This document shows, piece by piece, positions 1 to 6,857 of a DNA stretch of 32,260 nt. How positions within the stretch are numbered: the first letter of the stretch is position 1; each line of letters starts with the position of its first letter. The notes beneath the pieces were generated by a model. The model searched no databases, was not told the DNA's origin, and worked only from the letters and a program-made list of their open reading frames with translations. The stretch spans positions 1-32,260 of the forward strand of contig WQXD01000009.1 in NCBI GenBank assembly GCA_009785015.1. The letters are read 5' to 3'. The translations under genes and the position numbers were made by a program. The stretch comes from Oscillospiraceae bacterium (lineage in GTDB: Bacteria > Bacillota_A > Clostridia > Oscillospirales > WRJC01).

Positions 1-5
1 TTCAT
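1..5 (-). CDS. start of an unidentified gene leaving the left edge
   Basis: An ATG reads leftwards from position 5 and is preceded by a GAGGGG Shine-Dalgarno-like stretch at about 15-20 and, further up, by a good minus-strand promoter at 37-65. The arrangement (promoter, short leader, ribosome site, ATG) is what a real gene start looks like, but only one codon and a bit lies in the window, so nothing can be said of the product. Confidence 0.4.
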
Positions 6-36
6 GGATAACATCCCCTCTTTTTTATTTTTATTT

Positions 37-65
37 ATTTTACCACTATTTTTGAACTTTGTCAA
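37..65 (-). promoter_or_regulatory. sigma-A-type promoter, leftward
   Basis: On the minus strand TTGACA (65-60) is followed after exactly 17 bases by TAAAAT (42-37). The predicted start near position 30 leaves a leader of about 25 bases before the ATG at position 5, including the GAGGGG ribosome site. It would drive the gene that leaves the left edge. Confidence 0.55.
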
Positions 66-200
66 ATATTTTATATTGCCATTATCTCATGTATAAAAAT
101 ATCGTTTACAAGCAAAACGTCAACATCGTCAACAAAAGACAGTTTTTTCCCATTGTGAACTTTCTGTATCTAAATCAAATTCCCGTGTATGCCGCGTAAT

Positions 201-371
201 TCCATGAAAGGTATAAATTAACTGGAATTGTATTTTTCATTATTTTCGCCAAAAATAACATTTTTTTTTGTTTATAATGCTATTTTTTTGATAAGTCTTG
301 ACATTATATTTTTGATTATATATAATTAAGGGGTAAAAAAATCAGTCCGTGAAAAGTATACCTTTCATGGA
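201..371. repeat. 15-bp inverted repeat pair bounding a 171-bp AT-rich segment
   Basis: The 15 bases at 201-215 (TCCATGAAAGGTATA) recur exactly, inverted, at 357-371. The right-hand copy is part of the terminator hairpin at 341-376. The pair could be the ends of a small non-autonomous element (MITE-like), a duplicated half of the terminator palindrome, or a protein-binding sequence. No target-site duplication was recognised. The enclosed DNA has no convincing open frame. Confidence 0.4.
298..326 (+). promoter_or_regulatory. consensus promoter-like sequence pointing into the terminator
   Basis: TTGACA (298-303), 17 bases, TATAAT (321-326): an exact consensus match on the plus strand. Transcription would start near 333, immediately run through the palindrome at 341-376 and then antisense to the Rpn gene. 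It could make a very short RNA ended by the hairpin, or be a chance match in AT-rich DNA. No plus-strand gene follows. Confidence 0.3.
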
Positions 372-376
372 CTGAT
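334..376 (-). terminator. Rho-independent terminator of the Rpn gene (long palindrome)
   Basis: Positions 341-376 form an almost perfect 36-base palindrome: outer arms ATCAGTCC/GGACTGAT, then TGAAA/TTTCA, with a GTATAC centre and only G-T type mismatches. On the minus strand the hairpin is followed directly by a run of T (positions 340-334). It lies 32 bases past the stop codon of the Rpn-type gene, as expected for a terminator. Confidence 0.7.
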
Positions 377-407
377 ATATTTTTGGTATAATGAATTATT
401 CTTATAT

Positions 408-1211
408 TTACTGATTTGCGGAGCTGATAATTTTATTTATTTCTTCATCACTCATGCCGTTTGCTTTCATCGCTTGAATTATTTGTTCATTATTTTTTTC
501 AATAGCCTCATCAATTTTGACTTGAACGACGCCCTCATTGATCGTCTGATTGAATTTGTACGACTCATACGCGGCCCGTTCTTCATCCGTCATTTTTAAT
601 CTGTCGAGTTTATCTTTCGCCTTATCTATATTCGTCGCTTCAATATCTCCCTTGACTTTTGAATGCTTGAACAGATAAACCCACTCGTCCAATTTCGTTT
701 TGATGTTGTCATTGAACCACTCCGGCTGGATAAAATAATATTCAGCGAATACATTGCGCTCTGCCCCTATTTTTATCTCACGGCCGCCGCCCGTCAAATC
801 TTCAAATCTCATTTCGCCTTTTATGCAGTAGCTCTGCTCCAGCATTTTCCAATAGACTATGCTCACAGATATAATCTTCTTGACGTTTCTATACCTATAC
901 CCCTCTTTCATGTTGTCCATCAGTGATTTTGACACGCCGTAATATACCCGCTCGAGATAATCAGGCTCCTTGTCATGCTGCACCTCGATAATCACTTCCC
1001 TGCCCTTGCCGTCCTTGGCTTTCAAATCGACGCGGTTGAATTTATCTATTGTGTTGTCTTTGTTGCTCTCGCTTTCGAGCAGTTCAAGTATGGTTATGTT
1101 GTCATCGAGCAAATCGGACAAAAAGCCCTCGAGTATATCAAAATTGTCTTTTTGGCGCAGAATCGATTTTAGAGCCCAGTCAAAACTGATCAATGTTCTC
1201 TCTTTTTTCAT
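408..1211 (-). CDS. Rpn/PD-(D/E)XK nuclease-family protein (transposase-like)
   Basis: A 267-residue protein of the Rpn (recombination-promoting nuclease, PDDEXK_2 'transposase') family. These are DNA endonucleases of the PD-(D/E)XK fold; E. coli RpnA promotes RecA-independent recombination and some relatives act in phage defence. The nuclease core is visible as Asp62 followed by the Glu76-Val-Gln78 strand motif, the variant of (D/E)XK usual in this family. The C-terminal 70 residues are charged and helical, also typical. The ATG lies two bases after the stop of the kinase-like gene, with its ribosome site (AAGGAAG) inside that gene's last codons, so the two are probably translated together. 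A strong hairpin terminator follows. Family assignment is firm; the biological role is not known. Confidence 0.85.
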   Translation of the reverse strand: MKKERTLISFDWALKSILRQKDNFDILEGFLSDLLDDNITILELLESESNKDNTIDKFNRVDLKAKDGKGREVIIEVQHDKEPDYLERVYYGVSKSLMDNMKEGYRYRNVKKIISVSIVYWKMLEQSYCIKGEMRFEDLTGGGREIKIGAERNVFAEYYFIQPEWFNDNIKTKLDEWVYLFKHSKVKGDIEATNIDKAKDKLDRLKMTDEERAAYESYKFNQTINEGVVQVKIDEAIEKNNEQIIQAMKANGMSDEEINKIISSANQ

Positions 1212-1213
1212 TT

Positions 1214-2338
1214 TTATTCTTCCTTATGGCAGGGTATATCTATCGAAAATGTGGTTCCTGCGCCGTATGTGCTCTCCACCGAAAACTCCCCGTTCATCGT
1301 CTCGCACAGCTTGCGGCTTATCGCAAGCCCGAAACCCGCGCTTGACGCGTCGTCTTTTTTGTCCGGGCCGAACTGTTCGAAAGGCAGGTACAGTTTTTCG
1401 ATGTCTTTTTGCCGGAAGCCGACGCCCGTGTCGTGGATGCCCACATGCAGCACGTTTTCCTCCGACATCCAGGCGTAAAACTCGACGTGGCCTTCGGGGG
1501 TGTGCTTCAGCCCGTTTGCCAGAACATTCACGAGAACCTGCTTTAAACGCTTGTCGTCGCCGTAAGTGAGCTCCGGCATGTTTTTTGAGACGGAGTAATA
1601 AAATTCCAGATTTTTTGTCCGGAACAGCGGCCAGAACATGGCGTATAAATTCTCAAACAGTTCTTTCGGACTGTAGTAATTGTTGATAGGGCCCGCTTCG
1701 CCCCCTTCGATTTTGGAAAAATTGACCATGTCTTCGATTATCGACGCGAGCGAATTTGAGCTCTGGGTCAGCTTGGCCACATATTCCCTCTGCTTCGCGG
1801 TGAGCCGGGTGCGGCTCAGGCACTGCGCCGCCTCCGCCACGGCGTCTATGGGGGCGCGTATATCGCGCGTCACCTCCGCCAGAAAATTCGTTTTTGCCCT
1901 GCTTGAAGCTTCCGCCCGTTTTTTTTCGGCCATGATATCGGTGACGTCGGTGAAAACCGCGAGCGTACCTTCTTTTTGACCCGTGAGCGCCTTGAGCTCT
2001 ATATTGTAATAGCGGAGCGCGCCCCCGCCGCCAAAGGCGGCAAATCCGCTCAGCGCGCCCGGTTTTTTTGTCTCTGCGGCTTTGTCCGCCGCCTCGATAA
2101 GCCCCGCGCCGGCCTCGCCGCCCATTATGTCCGAAAATATTTCCCTGTAATGGCGCCCTTTCATGCGGTCAAGACTTTCCGGTCCCGCCGCGTCCAAAAG
2201 CGCTTTCGTGCATGAGACAAATCTTCCGCCGCCGTCGAACAGGAATGCGATATTCGGGCAAAGCTCGGCGAACACATCCGCGCAGGCAAGTATGCCGCCT
2301 CCCGAATCCTGCGATTTTTCTGTTATCGATTGTTCCAT
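1214..2338 (-). CDS. PAS/histidine-kinase-like protein lacking the phospho-acceptor His
   Basis: A 374-residue cytosolic sensor-kinase-like protein with no membrane segment. Residues about 20-135 look like a PAS domain; 140-210 are a HisKA-type dimerisation helix pair; 225-370 are a HATPase_c domain with N-box (Asn271/Asn275), G1 box (DTGVG at 303-307) and G2 (GFGLA at 335-339). The H-box, normally SHEIRTP in this class, reads TRDIRAP, so the phospho-acceptor His is replaced by Arg158. ATP binding looks intact but autophosphorylation on His should be impossible. No response regulator is nearby. AAAGGTGG precedes the ATG; an extended -10 (TGATATTAT) lies upstream. It could be a pseudokinase or a decoy/regulatory partner of another kinase. 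Confidence 0.85.
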   Translation of the reverse strand: MEQSITEKSQDSGGGILACADVFAELCPNIAFLFDGGGRFVSCTKALLDAAGPESLDRMKGRHYREIFSDIMGGEAGAGLIEAADKAAETKKPGALSGFAAFGGGGALRYYNIELKALTGQKEGTLAVFTDVTDIMAEKKRAEASSRAKTNFLAEVTRDIRAPIDAVAEAAQCLSRTRLTAKQREYVAKLTQSSNSLASIIEDMVNFSKIEGGEAGPINNYYSPKELFENLYAMFWPLFRTKNLEFYYSVSKNMPELTYGDDKRLKQVLVNVLANGLKHTPEGHVEFYAWMSEENVLHVGIHDTGVGFRQKDIEKLYLPFEQFGPDKKDDASSAGFGLAISRKLCETMNGEFSVESTYGAGTTFSIDIPCHKEE

Positions 2339-2449
2339 AGGGCCACCTTTTCCAAACTTTGAAATATGTACCGCCGCATACTTTAGATAATATCACAAAA
2401 TTATAAAAAAGCTCTGTCAAAACTGTAAATTTTTATGTCATACCGCCAT

Positions 2450-4576
2450 TTATTTCGCGAATTGGCTGTGATACAGTTCGCTGTAAAACCCGCCTTTCTG
2501 AAGCAGCTCCGCGTGGGAGCCCTGTTCGATTATGTCCCCGTTGTTCATGACCAAAATCGTGTCCGCGTCTTTTATCGTGGACAGCCTGTGCGCGATCACG
2601 AAGCTGGTCTTGCCCTTCATGAGCACGCTCATCGCCTTCTGTATCAAAATTTCCGTCCTGGTATCGACCGAGCTGGTGGCCTCGTCGAGTATCAGTATTT
2701 CGTGGCCGGCGTTTATCGCCCTGGCGATCGTGAGCAGCTGGCGCTGTCCCTGGGATATGTTCGAGCCCTCCTCGTCCAAGACCGTGTTGTAGCCTTCGGG
2801 CAGGGTGTCGATGAAGTGGTCGGCGCGGGCCGCTTTCGCGGCGGAGTATACCTGTTCTTCCGTGGAATTTTCGCGGCTGTAGGCTATGTTGTCGTATATG
2901 GTCCCCGAAAACAGCCATGTGTCCTGGAGCACCATGCCGAAAATGTTGCGGAGATCGGCGCGGGCCACGTGGCGTATATTCACGCCGTTCACCTTTATCG
3001 CCCCGTCGGCGACGTCGTAAAAACGCATCAATAAATTGACAAGCGTGGTTTTGCCCGCGCCCGTGGGGCCCACTATCGCCACCATCTGGCCGGGTTTGAC
3101 CTCCAGATTCATGTTGCCGATGAGCGGCTTTTCCTCGGAGTAATGGAATACCACGCCTTCGAAGCTGACTTCGTTGTTCACCGGGGCGAGGGCCTCGGTT
3201 ACGGTTTCCGGTATCTCCTCGCGCTCGTCGAGCAAATTGAAAACCCTCTCAGCCGAGGCCAAGGCCGATTGTATCGTGTTTATGATCTGGCTCGACTGGT
3301 TCACCTGCTGGGTGAGGTTTCTCGAATACTGGATCATGGCCTGTATGTCGCCTATTTTGATTTTGCCATCTATCGCGAAAATTCCGCCCGCGACGCAGAT
3401 GAGCACATAGCCTATGTTGTTTACAAACCCCATGAGCGGAAATATGACGCCCGACAAAAACTGGGCTTTCCGGCCGGTTTTATACAAATTCTCATTCATT
3501 TCCCTGAAGTCTTTGATCGCTTTGTCTTCTCTGCAAAACGCCTTGACTATATTGTGGCCGGTGTACATCTCCTCGATGTGCCCGTTTAAATCGCCTGTTA
3601 TCTCCCACTGCTTCGCGAAATATTTTCTCGAGCGCGACATGATGAGCATCAGAATTATCATGCAGGCGGGAATGGTGGCCAAGCTCAAAAAGGTCATGGC
3701 CGTATTTATCGAAAACATCATGATCAGAATGCCGCAAATTGTGGTCGCAGCGGTCAGAATCTGGGTCAGGTTCTGCTGCAGGGTGGTGCTGATGTTGTCT
3801 ATGTCGTTGGTCATGCGGCTCATCACTTCGCCTTTTGCGGTGCGGTCAAAATATGAAAGCGGCAGCCGCGAGAGCTTTTCGTTGACTTTGTTTCGCATTT
3901 CAAAAACGGTTTTTTGCGTTATGACCGCCATGAGATAATGCTGCAGATACCCGAAAACAAAGCTGGTGAGATACAGCGCCGCGAGAAGTATCGCGAGTTT
4001 GCCCACTTCCTCGAAATTGATGCCGTAGCTCCGGCCGGAGTCCGCGCCATCCGGAATATCCCCCATGCCGGAAAACATCTCCGCCATTTCGGGGGTCAGC
4101 TCTATTTTGTCCGCTTCCTCGATAAATTTCTGCAGTTCCTCCGCCGGCATTTCGGTCATTATGCTTGAGAGGTCCGTTTTGGTCATTTGGACATATACAA
4201 AAATCTTTTTGATCTGCGTCTCGGTCAGCTCCAAATTCAGCATCGAATTGATGTTCCCCGCAACGCTTTCAAAATCCCCCGCCTTTATATCTTCGGCCAT
4301 GTTGTGCGAAAAGGCGGATATGGCCCCATCCACTATCTCGTTTATGAACTTAGCCGTGACTTTCGGCGAATATATCGTAAAGACCGTGCTTGCAATTGCC
4401 ATCGCCGCGATGAAAAACACGAGGACCTTATGCGGGGCGAGCAGCTTCAATAACTTGACGAGCGCGCCTTTGGCGTCCTTGGCTTTTTCCACCTGCTGCG
4501 ATCCCGGCGGCCCGTGGCCCGGGCCCGGCCCGCGCCGCTGCCCCCGGCCCCCGCCGGGCCCTCCTCTTACAACCAT
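2450..4576 (-). CDS. heterodimeric ABC exporter, ATPase-competent half (BmrD/TM288-like)
   Basis: A 708-residue type IV ABC exporter half: six transmembrane helices then an ATPase domain. The N-terminus is an unusual Gly/Pro/Arg-rich tail of about 28 residues. Between the first two helices lies an extracytoplasmic insertion of roughly 110-130 residues, seen in some Firmicute exporters. Walker A GPTGAGKT is at 503-510, signature is altered to ISQGQ (607-611), Walker B ends in Asp631-Glu632, and the switch His is His663. Catalytic Glu and His are therefore present, while the signature is degenerate, the mirror image of its partner. The ATG at 4576 overlaps the partner's stop as TGATG and has a GGAGG-rich site; upstream in-frame starts lie within the partner gene and are rejected. 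The substrate is unknown (drug, lipid or peptide). Confidence 0.9.
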   Translation of the reverse strand: MVVRGGPGGGRGQRRGPGPGHGPPGSQQVEKAKDAKGALVKLLKLLAPHKVLVFFIAAMAIASTVFTIYSPKVTAKFINEIVDGAISAFSHNMAEDIKAGDFESVAGNINSMLNLELTETQIKKIFVYVQMTKTDLSSIMTEMPAEELQKFIEEADKIELTPEMAEMFSGMGDIPDGADSGRSYGINFEEVGKLAILLAALYLTSFVFGYLQHYLMAVITQKTVFEMRNKVNEKLSRLPLSYFDRTAKGEVMSRMTNDIDNISTTLQQNLTQILTAATTICGILIMMFSINTAMTFLSLATIPACMIILMLIMSRSRKYFAKQWEITGDLNGHIEEMYTGHNIVKAFCREDKAIKDFREMNENLYKTGRKAQFLSGVIFPLMGFVNNIGYVLICVAGGIFAIDGKIKIGDIQAMIQYSRNLTQQVNQSSQIINTIQSALASAERVFNLLDEREEIPETVTEALAPVNNEVSFEGVVFHYSEEKPLIGNMNLEVKPGQMVAIVGPTGAGKTTLVNLLMRFYDVADGAIKVNGVNIRHVARADLRNIFGMVLQDTWLFSGTIYDNIAYSRENSTEEQVYSAAKAARADHFIDTLPEGYNTVLDEEGSNISQGQRQLLTIARAINAGHEILILDEATSSVDTRTEILIQKAMSVLMKGKTSFVIAHRLSTIKDADTILVMNNGDIIEQGSHAELLQKGGFYSELYHSQFAK

Positions 4577-6324
4577 CACGCTATCTCCTCCTCTCCGAGC
4601 TGGGATTCGACGATTTCCCTGTAAACCCCGCAGGAATCGAGCAGCTCTTTGTGCGTCCCGATCCCGCAGATTTCCCCGTTTTCCAAAACTATGATCCTGT
4701 CGGCGTTCATAATCGTGCCCACCCGCTGCGCCACTATCAAAACGCATGAGGAGGCGAGCTCCTCTTTTATCGCCGCCCTGAGGTTGGCATCCGTTTTGAA
4801 ATCCAAAGCCGAAAATGTGTCGTCGAATATGTACAGCCCCGCTTTTCTGGCAAGCGCCCTCGCTATCGAGAGCCGCTGCTTCTGTCCCCCGGAAAGGTTC
4901 GTGGCCCCCTGCGACACGCGCGAATGTTCGCCTTCGGGCATTTGAGCCACAAATTCCGCCGCCTGCGAGAGCTCCAGCGCCCTTTGAATCTGCTCGCCGG
5001 ACGCGTTTTCGTCGCCCTCCTTTATATTTTCGGCCACTGTGCCGTCGAACAAAAACGCCCTTTGGGGTATATATCCTATGTTGTCCCTCAGCTCCTTTTG
5101 TTTCAAGTGCTTTACGTTTACGCCGTAAAACAAAATTTCGCCCTCGGTGACGTCGTAAAACCGGGGTATCAGATTTACAAGCGTGGATTTTCCGCTCCCG
5201 GTGCTGCCGATTATGGCGACTGTCTCGCCCTTTTTCGCCGAAAAATTTATATTTTTTATAACCGGCGCGCCCGCTCCGGCATAAGTGAAAGCGACGTCTT
5301 TGAATTCGACCACGTTTATATCGTTTATATCATCTGTATCATCCCCGGCGGCAAGCGGCACGGTATTTTCGGCGTCAGTCACGCTGTACCCGCATTCCAG
5401 CACTTCGTTTATCCTGTCGGCCGAAACCGCCGCCCTGGGGACCATCACAAACATCATCGTAGCCATCATAAATGACATCATTATCTGCATGATATACTGC
5501 ATAAACGCCATTAAATTGCCGATCGCGGCGGGGTTTTCGATGGCGCTGCCCCCAAACCACAAAATCATCAGACTCGTGGCATTCATGACGATCATCATCA
5601 GCGGCATCATCAGCGCCATTATTTTTCCGACTTTGAGCGAAGTTTCGGTCAGGTCCCTGTTGGCCTCCTTGAATCTCGCATCCTCGTAATCCGTTTTGTT
5701 GAAGGCGCGTATCACCCTGATCCCCGAAAGCTTTTCCCGGAGCACCAGATTGATCCGGTCTATTTTCTTTTGTATCTGGGTGAAAAGCGGCAGCGTGACC
5801 TTCATCAAAACCACCGCAACCGCGACGATAATCGGCAAAATGATCAAAAGTATCCACAAAAGCCCCGCGTCTTTTTTTGACGCCATGATTATCCCGCCGA
5901 TGAACATGAACGGCGCGGAAACCATCATCCGCTGCGCGATCATCACGAGCATCTGTATCTGGTTCACGTCGTTGGTGGTCCTGGTTATGAGCGAAGGCGT
6001 GCTGAACTTGTCGAATTCGTTCTGGGAAAAATTTTCGACCTTGGTGAAAATCTTCTCGCGAACCGTTTTCCCGAAACCCATCCCCGAAATCGACGAACAG
6101 TAGCTGGCCAAGATGGAGGCGCCCATCGATATGCCGGAAATGACCAGCATGCCCCCGCCGATCCTCCAGATTTCGTCCACATTTTTGCCCACGACGCCCC
6201 TGCTTATTATATTTGACATATAATCCGGCAAAAACAGGTCCAATATCGACGTGGCGAGCACGCAGGCCAGGGTCACGGCGACATAAGCGGCGTAGGGCTT
6301 TAAATTTTTAAGCAGTTTAAGCAA
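4576..6324 (-). CDS. heterodimeric ABC exporter, degenerate half (BmrC/TM287-like)
   Basis: A 582-residue ABC exporter half with six transmembrane helices and an ATPase domain. Walker A GSTGSGKST (373-381) and signature LSGGQ (477-481) are canonical, but Walker B ends Asp501-Asp502 instead of Asp-Glu and the switch His is Gln533. With the partner's ISQGQ signature this makes one dead and one live ATP site, the known pattern of heterodimeric exporters. I place the start at a TTG (6324) because GGGGAG lies eight bases before it and the resulting N-terminus (LLKLLKNLKPY) matches the family; an earlier in-frame TTG at 6381 has no ribosome site. A TATAAT at 6372-6367 may give an internal promoter after ruvX. 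Confidence 0.9.
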   Translation of the reverse strand: MLKLLKNLKPYAAYVAVTLACVLATSILDLFLPDYMSNIISRGVVGKNVDEIWRIGGGMLVISGISMGASILASYCSSISGMGFGKTVREKIFTKVENFSQNEFDKFSTPSLITRTTNDVNQIQMLVMIAQRMMVSAPFMFIGGIIMASKKDAGLLWILLIILPIIVAVAVVLMKVTLPLFTQIQKKIDRINLVLREKLSGIRVIRAFNKTDYEDARFKEANRDLTETSLKVGKIMALMMPLMMIVMNATSLMILWFGGSAIENPAAIGNLMAFMQYIMQIMMSFMMATMMFVMVPRAAVSADRINEVLECGYSVTDAENTVPLAAGDDTDDINDINVVEFKDVAFTYAGAGAPVIKNINFSAKKGETVAIIGSTGSGKSTLVNLIPRFYDVTEGEILFYGVNVKHLKQKELRDNIGYIPQRAFLFDGTVAENIKEGDENASGEQIQRALELSQAAEFVAQMPEGEHSRVSQGATNLSGGQKQRLSIARALARKAGLYIFDDTFSALDFKTDANLRAAIKEELASSCVLIVAQRVGTIMNADRIIVLENGEICGIGTHKELLDSCGVYREIVESQLGEEEIA

Positions 6325-6366
6325 AGTATCAACTCCCCGATTTTTAGAAATTTGAGCAGGTATATG

Positions 6367-6372
6367 ATTATA
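6367..6372 (-). promoter_or_regulatory. possible -10 box ahead of the ABC exporter genes
   Basis: TATAAT on the minus strand in the 77-base gap between ruvX and the exporter genes. No good -35 partner is seen at 16-18 bases. If used, transcription would begin near 6360, downstream of the alternative TTG at 6381, which favours the TTG start at 6324. Confidence 0.3.
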
Positions 6373-6401
6373 TGCGCCCAATATTAACTGAATTTAAATT
6401 T

Positions 6402-6857
6402 TTATCTGTTTTTTTTGCGGTCTATATAGTTTTGCAATATAATCTGCGCTGAGAGCATATCGATTTTCTTTTTCCTGTTTTTGCTTTTTATGCCGGTCTG
6501 GTTCATGTAGACGTGGGCGAGCGCGCTCGAAAGGCGCTCGTCGGACAGCGCCACAGCTATCTCCAGTCCCTTTTGTTTTATGAGATCTTCGAGCGTTTCC
6601 TTGAATTTTTCGACTTTTTGCGCGCTTTCGCCTATTGTGCCGTTCATATTCACCGGATAACCCAATACGATTTCAAAAACGTCGTATTTTTCGGCCAAAT
6701 CCATGATCCTTTCGCGCAGCTCGGCCATATTTTCCGCTTCGATGAGCTCAAGCCCGCTCGCTAAACTCCCGGTCGGGTCAGAAACCGCGGTCCCCGTGCG
6801 CCGACCCCCGAGGTCCACCCCGAGTATCCTTTTTTGTTTTATGCCGGTTTCAGCCAT
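6402..6857 (-). CDS. ruvX: RuvX/YqgF-type Holliday junction resolvase or 16S pre-rRNA nuclease
   Basis: A 151-residue RNase H-fold nuclease of the YqgF/RuvX family, of usual length (about 140 residues). The first strand carries GVDLGGRRTG with Asp15; the DERLSS motif is at 106-111 and the C-terminal helix carries Asp133. In bacteria YqgF matures the 5' end of 16S rRNA; resolvase activity is also reported. Its ATG overlaps the last eight bases of the glycosyltransferase-CsaB gene, so it is co-translated with it. The pairing with an envelope gene is probably just operon packing: ruvX is a housekeeping gene. Confidence 0.92.
   Translation of the reverse strand: MAETGIKQKRILGVDLGGRRTGTAVSDPTGSLASGLELIEAENMAELRERIMDLAEKYDVFEIVLGYPVNMNGTIGESAQKVEKFKETLEDLIKQKGLEIAVALSDERLSSALAHVYMNQTGIKSKNRKKKIDMLSAQIILQNYIDRKKNR

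Noticed and set aside
4577..4747. Upstream extension of the second ABC exporter gene
   Set aside because: The extra 57 residues are read out of frame through the ATPase domain of the partner gene, are Arg-rich, and a good ribosome site stands directly before the ATG at 4576.
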